A DNA stretch of 64,000 bases from Acinetobacter sp. WCHA55 (GCF_002165305.2 NZ_CP032285.1:308329-372328); one strand, 5' to 3'. Shown: positions 38,680 to 48,127, counted from the first letter of the stretch. A program made the numbers and translations. Notes: a model not told the origin generated them from the letters alone.

Positions 38680-38705
38680 GAAATGCCCCTTGATCGAGGC
38701 ATTTT
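38680..38705 (+). terminator. Rho-independent terminator
   Basis: Stem AAATGCC with GGCATTT around an 8-9 nt loop followed by TTCT; it lies just inside the module after pdif site 1. Confidence 0.55.
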
Positions 38706-38739
38706 CTATAAAGAATACTAAAAACTAATTAAAGTGTAT

Positions 38740-39924
38740 TAGTTCCGACTTAATCTGACACAGAGCTTGAAAAAGAAGAAGTTACCGATTTTGATTAAAG
38801 GTGTCGAATCTCAATCAATAAAGGTAACTTCTCATGTTGCATACTAACAATCAAATCATCAAACACAAAGTCGGTCTGCTGAATTTAGCAGAAGAACTCC
38901 AGAACGTATCCAAAGCTTGTAAAGTCATGGGAGTATCTAGAGATACCTTCTATCGTTATCAAGAGCTTGCCAGTACAGGCAATATGGATGCGCTCATCAA
39001 CCAGAGTCGCAGAACTCCAAATTTAAAAAACCGAGTGGATGAGCAAACTGAACAAGCTGTTGTTGATTTTGCAATCCAATATCCAGCTTATGGTCAGCAT
39101 CGAACCAGTAATGAGCTACGTCAGATTGGCATCTTTGTATCTGGCAGCGGTGTGCGCTCTATCTGGCTTAGACACAATCTTGAGAACTTCAAAAAGCGAT
39201 TGAAGGCACTTGAAATGAAAGTTGCTCAAGAAGGCATTCAATTGAATGATCAGCAGATTGCTGCATTAGAACGTAAACATGAAGATGATGTTGCTTGTGG
39301 TGAAATCGAAACACATCATCCAGGATATCTTGGAGCGCAAGATACTTTTTATGTCGGAAATCTAAAAGGTGTTGGTCGTATTTATCAGCAAACTTTTATT
39401 GATACGTATAGCAAAGTGGTTCACTGCAAGCTGTACACAACCAAGACACCAATCACAGCCGCAGATTTATTGAATGACCGCGTGTTACCATTCTATGAAT
39501 CACAAAGATTGCCAATGCTTCGTATTTTGACCGACAGAGGCACCGAATATTGCGGTAAAGTTGAACATCACGATTATGAGCTTTATTTGGCTCTGAATGA
39601 TATTGATCACACGAAAACTAAAGCGGCTTCCCCACAAACGAATGGGATCTGTGAGCGTTTCCATAAGACGGTCTTGCAGGAATTTTATCAAATAACCTTT
39701 AGGAAGAAGCTATATAGCACATTAGAGGAATTACAAGCTGATCTAGACGTTTGGCTGAAATTTTATAATACTGATAGAACCCATCAGGGTAAGGTGTGCA
39801 ATGGCAGAACGCCATTTGCAACATTACTCGATGGAAAACGTATTTGGGCTGAAAAGAATTTAGCTCAAATTTAACCTGACAGTCTTAAGCAAATATCGGT
39901 AACTGTCAGATTAGGTTTGAACTA
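38740..39924 (+). mobile_element. IS481-family element
   Basis: About 1185 bp with inverted ends TAGTTCCGACTTAATCTGAC and TAGTTCAAACCTAATCTGAC (17 of 20 shared). The exact terminal base and target duplication are uncertain. It sits beside mph(E). Confidence 0.78.
38834..39874 (+). CDS. IS481-family transposase
   Basis: 346 residues: N-terminal HTH (NVSKACKVMGVSRDTFYRYQEL) and an rve integrase core with DTFYVGNLKG, LTDRGTEYCG and SPQTNGICERFHKTVLQEFY carrying the D-D-E residues. Intact by length. It is convergent with mph(E). Confidence 0.92.
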   Translation: MLHTNNQIIKHKVGLLNLAEELQNVSKACKVMGVSRDTFYRYQELASTGNMDALINQSRRTPNLKNRVDEQTEQAVVDFAIQYPAYGQHRTSNELRQIGIFVSGSGVRSIWLRHNLENFKKRLKALEMKVAQEGIQLNDQQIAALERKHEDDVACGEIETHHPGYLGAQDTFYVGNLKGVGRIYQQTFIDTYSKVVHCKLYTTKTPITAADLLNDRVLPFYESQRLPMLRILTDRGTEYCGKVEHHDYELYLALNDIDHTKTKAASPQTNGICERFHKTVLQEFYQITFRKKLYSTLEELQADLDVWLKFYNTDRTHQGKVCNGRTPFATLLDGKRIWAEKNLAQI

Positions 39925-39984
39925 GTACAATTAAAGCCAACCAAGTTTCAAAACAAGGCAGTTCTCAGCAATCATATTTTTAAA

Positions 39985-40869
39985 TTATATAACTCCCAAC
40001 TGAGCTTTTGCTCCAACGATAAGGCTTTCATTTTGAGTTTCTAAGGCAAATAAACCATACATCAAAGGAGAGGCCGCTGCTCTTTCTAAAGTCTGTTCAT
40101 ATAGTTTATTCCAAACTTTACCCCCTAGTTTTTCATACTCGATGATTAGAGTTTTGAGGCTTTCTTCTCCAAACAAAGTTACATGCCCAGCAAAATCAAT
40201 CGCTGGGTCATCTATATGGGCTGTTGACCAATCAATAACGCCTGAAACAGCTCCATCCTTTGAAGCTAGTACATGCCCAGCATATAAATCGCCATGTATA
40301 AATTGGGTGAAATCTGCCCATAGAACATCATTATCCAACCATTTTCTGTAGCGGGTTTCCAATTGCTCACTTATACCAATTTCAGATTTTACTAACTGCA
40401 AATTGTTTGCTATTTCAGGTCTTAAATCTGAAGGTTTCATAATTTTCAAATCATTTTCCCGAACTTCTTTTTCAGGAATACTATGGATTTCAAATAAGGT
40501 TTTTGCCAAAGATGTTATGTATTTCGGGCTATCTTTGTCCATATTCCAAATTATTTCATAGGTTTCAGCATCCAAATTTAAAACAGGATTATCTTTAAGT
40601 ATGGGATAAGCCACTAATTCTGTAGATGAAATTCTCCAATCAGGAACCTCTACAGAAAGATGTTTTTTTACCAATTCTAAAATGCGTTTTTCTTTCTTGA
40701 TTTGTTCCCTCATGCCATCACGACGAGGAATACGCAGCAACCATTGTTGCCCCTTTGTATCAAGAGCAAAAACGACCTTAAAATCAATGCCCATTTCATT
40801 GAAATTCATTTTGTCCGTAAGCAACAAGCCGTGTGCTTCAGCAAGTGATTGAATATCTTGAATTGTCAT
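39985..40869 (-). CDS. mph(E): Macrolide 2'-phosphotransferase Mph(E)
   Basis: 294-residue cytoplasmic kinase that inactivates erythromycin-type macrolides by phosphorylating the desosamine 2'-OH. APH-fold motifs: catalytic HGDLYAGHVL and the metal-binding VIDWSTAHIDDPAIDFA. It follows msr(E) after 55 bp on the same strand, the standard pair in Acinetobacter plasmids. Confidence 0.97.
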   Translation of the reverse strand: MTIQDIQSLAEAHGLLLTDKMNFNEMGIDFKVVFALDTKGQQWLLRIPRRDGMREQIKKEKRILELVKKHLSVEVPDWRISSTELVAYPILKDNPVLNLDAETYEIIWNMDKDSPKYITSLAKTLFEIHSIPEKEVRENDLKIMKPSDLRPEIANNLQLVKSEIGISEQLETRYRKWLDNDVLWADFTQFIHGDLYAGHVLASKDGAVSGVIDWSTAHIDDPAIDFAGHVTLFGEESLKTLIIEYEKLGGKVWNKLYEQTLERAAASPLMYGLFALETQNESLIVGAKAQLGVI

Positions 40870-40924
40870 TTTTAATTTCCTTTAAAGAGTTCAATAATTA
40901 ATGTTCGGATTAGATTGGCTATCA

Positions 40925-42400
40925 TTAACAATCTCTCTCAAAAGTCTTGATGATTTTGTGGTCTTTGATCTCGTAGATAATGTCAGCAATATTATCGACC
41001 AATTGCTTGTCATGAGATACGAAGATAATAGTTCCTGCATAGGACTTCATCATTGTTTCTAATGCGGCAATACTTTTTAGGTCAAGATAGTTTCCTGGTT
41101 CATCCATAAGCAAAATATTATATTTTCCTAAAAGCATTTTGGATAAAAGCAGTTTGATGATTTCACCTCCCGATAAGTCGGATAAGTTTTTTTGAATATC
41201 ATTCGCTCCGATCCCCATTGAAGCCAATACTGCACGAATTTCCGCAACTGTGTACTCGCACTCTTCCTGCATAAAGGAGAGCACAGATTTATGCGTGTTA
41301 AATTTATATCCTGTTTGTGTAAAGTAGCCAATTTCAGCTTTTGGAGATATGGTTAATCCATCAGCACGTTCTGATATCATTTTTAACAAGGACGTTTTCC
41401 CTGTTCCATTCGATCCAGTTATAGCGACTTTAGCGCCAAGCGGTATTATAAAGTTAGCGTCATCAAAGATAGTACGGCTACCAAATTTTAAGCTCAGACC
41501 ATCTGCCGTAATCGGGAACTTATTGTGCAGTTCTAGGGCTGAACTTTGACGAAAACGAATAGAACGCAAATGCTCTGGTGCTTGAATATCTTCTAATGCA
41601 GCCAAACGCTTTTCCATACTCTTAGCTGCCTGATACAGTTTTCTTTGCTTGGTGCCAGTCATTTTTGCATGCCCAAGTCGTCCAGCACTTTCGGTAGAGT
41701 TTTTGGATTTTTCTCCTTTTTTCTTATTGTCTAATCGATTAGCTTGCTGGCGTTTTTCTTGCACAGCAGATTCTAATCGCTCCCGTTCCTTCATCATCAG
41801 CTCATATTCTACGGCTTGGTGTTGTCGCTCTTCTTCTTTTTGACGCAAGTAATCCGAGTAACCACCCCAATATTCCGTAATTTTACCGTCTTTTAACTCC
41901 CATATCTTGTCTACAACCATATCAAGAAAATATCGGTCATGACTGATAACAAGTAATGCTCCATCAAATGCTTTAAGTTGACCAATAAGTAGATCTATTC
42001 CATTGAGATCAAGGTGGCTGGTTGGTTCATCCGCTAGAATGCCATGTACTTGTTGGGAAAATGCGGCAGCAATTTTTGCACGAGTTTCCTCTCCGCCACT
42101 CATTGTGTCGTTTTGTACATTGGAAACACCAAGGCGAGATAACATTGCCCGGTCTTCGACCGTTTCTATTTCGATTCCGCCCAGTTGGCTGATATGTGCA
42201 AAATCACCAAAACGCTGTAATGTCGCTTCGGCTAAAACAATTTCGCCATTAAGTACTTTGAGTAAACTACTCTTTCCTGCTCCGTTATCACCCACAAGAC
42301 CAATACGGTCATAAGAGTGAATTTCCAATTCATCAATATCCAAAACATCACGCCCAGCATAATCCAAGCGTATGTTTCTCGCTTTAATAATTAAACTCAT
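40925..42400 (-). CDS. msr(E): ABC-F ribosomal protection protein Msr(E)
   Basis: 491-residue ABC-F protein that displaces macrolides and streptogramin B from the ribosome. Two ATPase domains: [33 protein letters not shown] in the first; [33 protein letters not shown] in the second, joined by a charged helical linker (residues about 180-260) that reaches the peptidyl-transferase centre. No membrane segments. Upstream lies an attenuator hairpin, consistent with drug-inducible expression. Confidence 0.97.
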   Translation of the reverse strand: MSLIIKARNIRLDYAGRDVLDIDELEIHSYDRIGLVGDNGAGKSSLLKVLNGEIVLAEATLQRFGDFAHISQLGGIEIETVEDRAMLSRLGVSNVQNDTMSGGEETRAKIAAAFSQQVHGILADEPTSHLDLNGIDLLIGQLKAFDGALLVISHDRYFLDMVVDKIWELKDGKITEYWGGYSDYLRQKEEERQHQAVEYELMMKERERLESAVQEKRQQANRLDNKKKGEKSKNSTESAGRLGHAKMTGTKQRKLYQAAKSMEKRLAALEDIQAPEHLRSIRFRQSSALELHNKFPITADGLSLKFGSRTIFDDANFIIPLGAKVAITGSNGTGKTSLLKMISERADGLTISPKAEIGYFTQTGYKFNTHKSVLSFMQEECEYTVAEIRAVLASMGIGANDIQKNLSDLSGGEIIKLLLSKMLLGKYNILLMDEPGNYLDLKSIAALETMMKSYAGTIIFVSHDKQLVDNIADIIYEIKDHKIIKTFERDC

Positions 42401-42451
42401 TTTTATTTACTCCTGTTTAGCTCTTGAAATTTTTTATGCAGCAAACAGGAT

Positions 42452-42475
42452 TTAGGTGAAAACAAAAGCTAGCAT
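42452..42475 (-). CDS. Possible msr(E) leader peptide MLAFVFT
   Basis: Seven-codon frame preceded by GGGAGG, between the attenuator hairpin and msr(E). Short leaders near macrolide genes often sense drug-stalled ribosomes. A second short frame (MLLVHSFQL, 42540-42569) lies before the hairpin and is an alternative. Confidence 0.4.
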   Translation of the reverse strand: MLAFVFT

Positions 42476-42489
42476 CACAGTGTCCTCCC

Positions 42490-42528
42490 AAAAAAAAAGC
42501 TATTCATCCACAGGGTGGACAAATAGCT
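42490..42528 (-). promoter_or_regulatory. Transcription attenuator upstream of msr(E)
   Basis: On the minus strand a 14-bp stem (arms 42515-42528 and 42498-42511, two G-T pairs) with a 3-nt loop runs straight into nine T residues. It is a classic intrinsic terminator placed in the leader, so msr(E) transcription would need read-through or antitermination. Confidence 0.8.
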
Positions 42529-42601
42529 AGTCAATTAAGTTATAACTGGAAACTATGCACTAAAAGCATACTTATAAATTAAGCATACTTTTACTTTATA
42601 T

Positions 42602-42690
42602 ATCCGCATATATTCTTAAAGACACAACAAAAGCCCACCATTATAAAATAGTGTCACTATGCAAATAGTTGTGTCTTAACGAATGCGGAT
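42602..42690. repeat. Long inverted repeat in the msr(E) upstream region
   Basis: Arm 42602-42628 (ATCCGCAT..GACACAAC) pairs with 42668-42690 (GTTGTGTC..ATGCGGAT) with a small internal bulge. It could fold as part of the msr(E) leader or be the ends of a small relic element. Confidence 0.55.
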
Positions 42691-42823
42691 AGAATGCATA
42701 AACTTACCTAAAAAATAAAATTCAGTTTTATGATAACTTTACTGTTAAAAGAAGTCTAGACAACCTTGTTTTATGCTTGGATATAAGGCTTATTTTAAAA
42801 TAATAGTAGTGAAGATTTTCTAA

Positions 42824-42851
42824 AATTAACATAATACACCTTATACGAAAT
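42824..42851 (-). other. pdif site 2 (XerD half first)
   Basis: AATTAACATAA - TACACC - TTATACGAAAT. The XerC half is perfect. Right border of the mph(E)-msr(E) module and left border of the HigBA-like module. Confidence 0.9.
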
Positions 42852-42852
42852 T

Positions 42853-42884
42853 AAAAAATGGAGCCTAAAGCTCCATTTTTTAAT
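42853..42884. terminator. Bidirectional terminator
   Basis: AAAAAATGGAGC and GCTCCATTTTTT pair around a 5-nt loop directly beside pdif site 2, at the end of the antitoxin gene. Confidence 0.75.
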
Positions 42885-42892
42885 AACTTTTT

Positions 42893-43174
42893 TTAAATTG
42901 CTAAGCGTAAATTCAGTGCTTTTACAACTTTAATCACAGTATCAAAACTAGGGTTAACATCACCAGAAAGTGCTTTATAAAGACTTTCTCGGCCTAAGCC
43001 TGTATCTCGTGATAATTGAGCCATTCCTTTAGCTTTTGCAATGTTACCTAAAGCCTTTGCAATGAATGCGGCATCGCCATTAGATTCTTCAATACATGCT
43101 TGTAAGTAAGCCTGCATATCATCCTCTGTTTTAAGATGCTCAGCACTGTCCCATTTGCGAAGTTTAATAGCCAT
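42893..43174 (-). CDS. HTH antitoxin of a HigBA/RelE-like addiction module
   Basis: 93-residue protein with an Xre-like HTH (GMAQLSRDTGLGRESLYKALSGDVNPSFDTVIKVVKALNL), the form of addiction-module antidote proteins that neutralise a preceding RelE-like toxin. It begins directly after the toxin stop, the toxin-first order of HigBA. It likely also represses the operon through the palindrome at 43484. Confidence 0.88.
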   Translation of the reverse strand: MAIKLRKWDSAEHLKTEDDMQAYLQACIEESNGDAAFIAKALGNIAKAKGMAQLSRDTGLGRESLYKALSGDVNPSFDTVIKVVKALNLRLAI

Positions 43175-43477
43175 TTATAGCTCCTCCTCTAAATCTTGTG
43201 CCAATTGCAGGGCAAGTTTTATATCTTTACTTTGCGTAGACTTATCTCCGCCTGCTAAAAGAATAACAACCCTTTGCCCTTGCTTGCAGTAATAAATCCT
43301 ATAGCCTGGCCCAAAGAAGAAACGTAATTCAGAAACACCTTCACCGACCGGCTCAGTATCTCCAAAGTTTCCATCTTCAACCCGATCAATTCGGACTTGT
43401 ATGCGTCTTTTTGCCTGCTGGTCTTTTAACTTGGTGAACCAGTCATCAAAGACTTCAGTGGTATATATTGAGTACAT
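43175..43477 (-). CDS. RelE/HigB-type toxin
   Basis: About 100 residues, phage-derived Gp49-like/RelE superfamily: FDDWFTKLKDQQAKRRIQVRIDRVEDGNFGD and ELRFFFGPGYRIYYCKQGQRVVILLAGGDKSTQ. It is a probable ribosome-dependent mRNA interferase. I use the internal ATG at 43477 rather than 43504 because the longer frame would cover the palindromic operator. Confidence 0.88.
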   Translation of the reverse strand: MYSIYTTEVFDDWFTKLKDQQAKRRIQVRIDRVEDGNFGDTEPVGEGVSELRFFFGPGYRIYYCKQGQRVVILLAGGDKSTQSKDIKLALQLAQDLEEEL

Positions 43478-43483
43478 AAGTAG

Positions 43484-43505
43484 AATGTATCCTATAGGAT
43501 ACATT
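43484..43505. promoter_or_regulatory. Palindromic operator of the toxin-antitoxin pair
   Basis: Perfect 22-bp palindrome centred on CCTATAGG (AATGTAT arms), 6 bp upstream of the chosen toxin start. It is the expected site for autoregulation by the antitoxin. Confidence 0.7.
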
Positions 43506-43547
43506 TATGCAAGAAATAAACTTGATATTTGGGGCTCGAAACGGTGA

Positions 43548-43575
43548 ATTTCGTATAACCGCCATTATGTTAAGT
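43548..43575 (+). other. pdif site 3 (XerC half first)
   Basis: ATTTCGTATAA - CCGCCA - TTATGTTAAGT. The XerC half is perfect and the XerD half matches 10 of 11. Separates the toxin-antitoxin module from the next gene. Confidence 0.88.
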
Positions 43576-43625
43576 TAATCAAAATTCTTAATGCACCAAA
43601 ACCTAAAAATTTAAATGGAGTAAAA

Positions 43626-44156
43626 ATGACTTTAAAGGGGTTAGATATTCAAGAAGATTGTATCAAAGCTATTTCTAATGAATCTTTAATATTTGATATT
43701 AAGAATAAAGAGTTTTTAGAGGATATAGAAAATCTTTTATTACAGTATTTTCAAAATTTTAGTAATGATTTAAATGGAATTGAGTTTGATAATTTTTCTG
43801 TGGAGTTTTGGTTCGATGCAGGACAATTGATTATTTATCCTGAAAAAGATTTATTAGATCGTAAACCCTTTGAATCTGAATATGATTTAGATAGATTAGA
43901 CCCTTATTTTTATCTAGTTTGTGAAGAATATAGGATATATTTTGATGACTTAATATCTCGAAAAGTAAGCGATCAAGTATCTGAAAAAGAAGCTATTTCT
44001 AAAACTAATGACGTAATTGATTGTGTAAGCAAAGCTATAAAAAATATAAATGATGAAAACAATCTTTTAAAGATGTTAGGCAGGCCTAAATTAGAAATAA
44101 GATATTTCGGTGTAACGAAAGAAGAACTTTTAGCAAAAGAAATTCTCGTGAAATGA
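43626..44156 (+). CDS. Unknown 176-residue protein, sole gene of a pdif module
   Basis: Acidic soluble protein without signal peptide or membrane segment; I do not recognise a family. Patches of note are NGIEFDNFSVEFWFDAGQLIIYPEKDLL and LVCEEYRIYFDDLISRKV. A start with GGAG 6 nt upstream supports translation. As the only gene between two inversely oriented pdif sites it is a small Xer-mobilisable cargo. Confidence 0.7.
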   Translation: MTLKGLDIQEDCIKAISNESLIFDIKNKEFLEDIENLLLQYFQNFSNDLNGIEFDNFSVEFWFDAGQLIIYPEKDLLDRKPFESEYDLDRLDPYFYLVCEEYRIYFDDLISRKVSDQVSEKEAISKTNDVIDCVSKAIKNINDENNLLKMLGRPKLEIRYFGVTKEELLAKEILVK

Positions 44157-44189
44157 AGTAGATATTTTTGTCGTATTAAGGAAAACTAA

Positions 44190-44217
44190 AATTAACATAA
44201 TGGGCGTTATGCGAAGT
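44190..44217 (-). other. pdif site 4 (XerD half first)
   Basis: AATTAACATAA - TGGGCG - TTATGCGAAGT. Both halves are within two mismatches of the common form. Confidence 0.82.
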
Positions 44218-44219
44218 CA

Positions 44220-44247
44220 AAAATGGGAGCTTAAGCTCCCATTTTTA
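44220..44247. terminator. Bidirectional terminator
   Basis: AAAAATGGGAGCTT followed by AAGCTCCCATTTTT, a perfect palindromic stem beside pdif site 4 and overlapping the brnA stop. Confidence 0.75.
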
Positions 44248-44559
44248 TTGATGATTTTTTAATTCTTTCAGCATAGCATCCCGTAAAATTTCATTCATTC
44301 GTGTTTGATAACCTTTGCCTTGTGCTTTGAACCAAGCAAGTACATCAGCATCTAACCGAATTGAAGTTTGTTGCTTCACTGGGCGGTAAAATTGATTTTG
44401 GCGTACAGCACTGCTCCAATCGGTAATTTCAGGAATATCTGATAGATCTAGCTGATCATCAGGAACCGTGCCTTTAGCAAGCAAGCGTTGAATTTCAGCA
44501 TCTTGCTTCTCACCAAATTTCTCATTCAGCTCTTTGCGTGAGTATCTAACCATGCTCAT
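44245..44559 (-). CDS. brnA: BrnA-type antitoxin
   Basis: 104 residues with a C-terminal ribbon-helix-helix-like segment (KQQTSIRLDADVLAWFKAQGKGYQTRMNEILRDAML), the form of BrnA (DUF4415) antitoxins. It neutralises BrnT and represses the operon. Overlaps brnT by 14 bp. Confidence 0.9.
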   Translation of the reverse strand: MSMVRYSRKELNEKFGEKQDAEIQRLLAKGTVPDDQLDLSDIPEITDWSSAVRQNQFYRPVKQQTSIRLDADVLAWFKAQGKGYQTRMNEILRDAMLKELKNHQ

Positions 44560-44833
44560 ATTTGTTTCGCTCCGCTTTAGTCACTTGCCTTGCACTAATG
44601 ATTCGTATGATTTCACAGTCATCTTCATCAAAAATGGTGTGAGCCACCAATAACATTAGTACGCCTTTAACTCGTCCAATGGTTTGCCAACGTTCTTCAC
44701 CATCGGTATGTCTGTCTTGGATTGAGATCCGTAATGGATCTTCAAAAACAAGGCTTGCAGTTTCGAAAGAGATATCATGCTTTTTCTGATTCTTTCGATT
44801 CTTAGCCTCATCCCATTCAAAATACTGTTCCAT
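44546..44833 (-). CDS. brnT: BrnT-type ribonuclease toxin
   Basis: About 95 residues of the BrnT (DUF497) family: YFEWDEAKNRKNQKKHDISFETASLVFEDP and the C-terminal IIRIISARQVTKAERNKYE. Toxins of this family cut RNA and arrest growth. The start at 44833 (MEQYFEW) is the likely one. Its module is bounded by pdif sites 4 and 5. Confidence 0.9.
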   Translation of the reverse strand: MEQYFEWDEAKNRKNQKKHDISFETASLVFEDPLRISIQDRHTDGEERWQTIGRVKGVLMLLVAHTIFDEDDCEIIRIISARQVTKAERNKYEHG

Positions 44834-44848
44834 AAAAAACATTCAAAT

Positions 44849-44860
44849 TTGTATATACAA
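44849..44860. promoter_or_regulatory. Palindromic operator of brnTA
   Basis: Perfect palindrome TTGTATATACAA 16 bp upstream of brnT; a candidate BrnA-binding site overlapping the promoter. Confidence 0.55.
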
Positions 44861-44945
44861 TAATGTATCACAAAATTGTATAACTCAAGTTGAGAAGCGT
44901 AATTTTTAGTCAAATTTATTGGCAAGAACTATCAAAACTGCTCAT

Positions 44946-44978
44946 AAAAAAGCCGACTTGTTTCCAAGTCGGCTTTTG
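44946..44978 (+). terminator. Intrinsic terminator
   Basis: AAAAGCCGACTTG and CAAGTCGGCTTTT stem. A near-identical terminator with similar flanks recurs at 52428-52462, so the two module ends share ancestry. Confidence 0.75.
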
Positions 44979-45040
44979 AACATCATCGAGCAAATAATTT
45001 ATATCATAAGTTTTTGATTTTTATATTTTTCAATTTGTGC

Positions 45041-45068
45041 TTTTCGTATAACGCCCATTATGTTAAAT
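45041..45068 (+). other. pdif site 5 (XerC half first)
   Basis: TTTTCGTATAA - CGCCCA - TTATGTTAAAT. The XerD half is perfect. The stop codon of the LysE gene lies inside the XerD half. Confidence 0.9.
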
Positions 45069-45680
45069 AGCATGCAATATTGGATACCATACTGAAATAA
45101 GTAAAACAGTACCTAATACTCGATTAAAGAGCACCATATGATGAGCTGTAGAAAGTATTTTTTTTGTGATTTTTCCTAAATAAGCCCAAATAAATAAACA
45201 AGGTAGAGAAATCAGCATAAAGATGAATGAAAATAGAATGAGTGACTGATAGTAGTTAGCTAGTTGTGCTGTATAAACAGTAATAACAGCAATAGCCATC
45301 AACCAGCTTTTAGGGTTGATAAACTGTAAAAAGAAGCCTGTAAAAAAACCATTTTTCTTATTTTGATTTTGGATTTTAGATTCTAGATCAGGTCTATAAT
45401 TAAAAATTTTCCATCCAATATAGCTTAACCAAATGCCGCCAGTGAAACTTAATATTAATTGAATCTTGGGGTATTCATTGAGTGTTGTACCAATTCCAAG
45501 TCCTGTAATTAAGACTAATGATGCAGCACCAATACTTCCACCGAAGATTAAGCCTAATGTTTTTTTAATACTAAATTGATGACTTGTACTAAGAATAAGG
45601 AAATTGGTTGGTCCAGGAGTAATTGATGCAACAAAAGAAAAGGCACAAAAAGCTAAAATCGTTTCCAAAATAAAATCCAA
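45063..45680 (-). CDS. LysE/RhtB-family exporter
   Basis: 205-residue inner-membrane protein with six likely spans. The N-terminal SITPGPTNFLILSTSHQF matches the family signature (TPGP), and FINPKSWLMAI is the conserved NPK motif. Relatives export amino acids; the substrate here is unknown. The AraC gene was its neighbour before ISAba1 inserted between them, so the natural promoter is probably disconnected. The gene ends in the pdif sequence. Confidence 0.87.
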   Translation of the reverse strand: MDFILETILAFCAFSFVASITPGPTNFLILSTSHQFSIKKTLGLIFGGSIGAASLVLITGLGIGTTLNEYPKIQLILSFTGGIWLSYIGWKIFNYRPDLESKIQNQNKKNGFFTGFFLQFINPKSWLMAIAVITVYTAQLANYYQSLILFSFIFMLISLPCLFIWAYLGKITKKILSTAHHMVLFNRVLGTVLLISVWYPILHAI

Positions 45681-46416
45681 AAATTAATAAACTATTTGGC
45701 TAGTTTGATAAATATCTTCAAGCTCTGTACACGACAAATTTCACAGAACCCTTATCCTATCAGGATTCTGCTTTCTTAAAATTGCCAAAATTTCCTTAAA
45801 CTCTTCTTTTTTCCCAAAACCAATTAAACGCTGAATCGCCATTTGAACATAGTCTAAACCATAGCGAAATAAACTCATTGAGAGTCGTCCATGCTTCTTT
45901 ATTTTTATCGCTTTTTTTTGATTATGTTGCCATTCACCCGTTAAGTAACACCAACAGAAGCTTATAGCTAACACCGCAATCAATTTTTTCACTCGTCTAG
46001 GGTCTGTCAAGCGCGTATTTTCAAGATTAAACCCGCGTCCTTTGAGACAACTGAATAAGGTTTCAATTTCCCAGCGTAATGCATAATCCTGAATAGCATT
46101 GGCATTAAACTGAGGAGAAACGACGAGTAAAAGCTCTCCATTTTCTAACTGTAGTGCACTTATATATAGTTTCACCCGACCAACCAAAATCCGTCGTTTA
46201 CGACATTCAATTTGACCAACTTTAAGATGGCGAAATAAATCACTAATTTTATGATTCTTTCCTAAATGATTGGTGACAATGAAGTTTTTTTAACACGAAT
46301 GCAGAAGTTGATGTCTTGTTCAATTAACCATGTAAACCACTGCTCACCGATAAACAGAGGTGGTCCCACTTGTTTGAACAACTAAAAGCGTATTTATAAG
46401 TGATATTCCGCTCTAG

Positions 46417-47157
46417 TTAAGCCACCTTGTTTTGTTGGGGTAGCTGATCATAGTAAAACTCATTTGGTGTCATTTTGTCTAGACTCGAATGAGGTCGTTT
46501 CAAATTATAAAACTCAAAATATGCACTTAATTGCTTTTTCGCATCTGTGACACTGCTATAAGCTTTGAGATACACCTCTTCATATTTAACGCTCCGCCAT
46601 AATCGTTCAACCATCACATTATCTACCCATCGACCTTTACCATCCATACTGATTTGAATGCCATTTGATTTCAATACATCAATAAATGCATCACTGGTAA
46701 ACTGGCTGCCTTGGTCTGTATTAAATATTTCAGGTCGACCATATTTTTCAATCGCTTCATTTAAAGCCGAAATACAAAAATCCACCTCCATACTAATCGA
46801 TACCCTATGCGCAAGTACCTTGCGGCTATGCCAATCAATCACAGCACATAAATAAACAAAGCCTTTTGCCATAGGGATATACGTTATATCCGTAGACCAC
46901 ACTTGATTACTGCGCTGAATAGCCAACCCTTTGAGCAGATATGGATATTTACGGTGAGCTTGATTAGCCTGGCTTAAATTTGGTTTGCAATATAACGCCT
47001 GAATACCCATTTTCTTCATTAAAGTACGTGTATGACGTCGTCCTATATGATGTCCTTGACGATTCAACAAATCACGCATCATACGACTGCCTGCAAAAGG
47101 ATATTGCATATGTAATTCATCAATACATCGCATCAGCTTCAGATCTGATGCACTCAC
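46417..47157 (-). CDS. IS3-family transposase OrfB
   Basis: Integrase core with HTH_21-like lead (FAGSRMMRDLLNRQGHHIGRRHTRTLMKKMG), then VWSTDITYIPM, FNTDQGSQFTS and the Glu in ERLWRSVKYEEVYL. It is normally made as an OrfAB fusion by -1 frameshift from OrfA. Confidence 0.93.
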   Translation of the reverse strand: MSASDLKLMRCIDELHMQYPFAGSRMMRDLLNRQGHHIGRRHTRTLMKKMGIQALYCKPNLSQANQAHRKYPYLLKGLAIQRSNQVWSTDITYIPMAKGFVYLCAVIDWHSRKVLAHRVSISMEVDFCISALNEAIEKYGRPEIFNTDQGSQFTSDAFIDVLKSNGIQISMDGKGRWVDNVMVERLWRSVKYEEVYLKAYSSVTDAKKQLSAYFEFYNLKRPHSSLDKMTPNEFYYDQLPQQNKVA

Positions 47158-47243
47158 AGGTTTTGGGCGATAGTAATAACAACCACGGGAGACTTTCAGC
47201 AGCTTAGCTTGCTTAGATACTGAAATCTGAAGTGAGTCGTCGA

Positions 47244-47549
47244 TTAACTTTTGTGGTTGAAGCGGCCCAGTTTCTTCAACACACCTTCTAAAAAATCAAT
47301 TTCTAATGCCTGCTCACCGATTTTTGCATGTAGTTTTTTTAGATCGATGGGTGGTTCTGTTGGAGCTTTTGATTGATCGAAAGCTTGCGAGGAAGCTGAG
47401 ATCAATTGATTTTTCCAGTCAATAATTTGGTTTTGATGAACATCAAACTCAGCACTCAATTCAGCAAGTGTTTTTTCTGCTTTAATCGCAGCAAGTGCTA
47501 CCTTAGCTTTAAAATCATTTGAATGATTTCTTCTTGGTCTACGTGCCAT
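47244..47549 (-). CDS. IS3-family OrfA
   Basis: About 101 residues from MARRPRRNHSNDFK (GGAG 8 nt before). The HTH segment FKAKVALAAIKAEKTLAELSAEFDVHQNQIIDWKN is followed by a leucine-zipper-like helix. Confidence 0.9.
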   Translation of the reverse strand: MARRPRRNHSNDFKAKVALAAIKAEKTLAELSAEFDVHQNQIIDWKNQLISASSQAFDQSKAPTEPPIDLKKLHAKIGEQALEIDFLEGVLKKLGRFNHKS

Positions 47550-48127
47550 AAAATACTCCATATATTGATGTTTATAACATCATTTGAGGAGCAGAATATC
47601 ACTTATAGGAGTTGTTCAAATTTACGGATCCATCTCTAACTCTCTGTCTGCGAACACATTCACAATACGGTCTTTACCAAAAATGGCTATAAAGCGTTGA
47701 ATCAAAGCAATACGCTCTTTCGTATCTGAATTTCCACGTTTATTAAGCAATGTCCAAAGGATAGGTATCGCTATTCCACGATAAACGATTGCGAGCATCA
47801 GGATATTAATATTTCGTTTTCCCCATTTCCAATTGGTTCTATCTAAAGTCAGTTGCACTTGGTCGAATGAAAACATATTGAAAATCAACTGAGAAATTTG
47901 ACGATAATCAAAATACTGACCTGCAAAGAAGCGCTGCATACGTCGATAAAATGATTGTGGTAAACACTTGATGGGCAAGGCTTTAGATGCAGAAGAAAGA
48001 TTACATGTTTGCTTTAAAATAATCACAAGCATGATGAGCGCAAAGCACTTTAAATGTGACTTGTTCCATTTTAGAGATTTGTTTAAGATAAGATATAACT
48101 CATTGAGATGTGTCATAGTATTCGTCG

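Larger units (their letters stand above)
46356..47637 (-). mobile_element. IS3-family element, copy A (1282 bp)
   Basis: Inverted ends AGAGGTGGTCCCACTTG and AGAGATGGATCCGTAAA, with TTTGAACAACT next on both sides. The 3-bp duplication AAC lies at 46353-46355 and 47638-47640. Its sequence recurs at 55162-56443. Confidence 0.93.
45741..48116 (-). pseudogene. ISAba1 (IS4-family) transposase, disrupted
   Basis: N-terminal part 47638-48116 (LSSASKALPIKCLPQSFYRRMQRFF, LDRTNWKWGKRNINIL) and C-terminal part down to 45741 (ALRWEIETLFSCLKGRGFNLE, the YREK-like region). The IS3-family element splits it after DREL. A run of seven A on the coding strand (46285-46291) separates two frames, fitting a -1 frameshift. 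The insertion should abolish transposase production. Confidence 0.9.
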
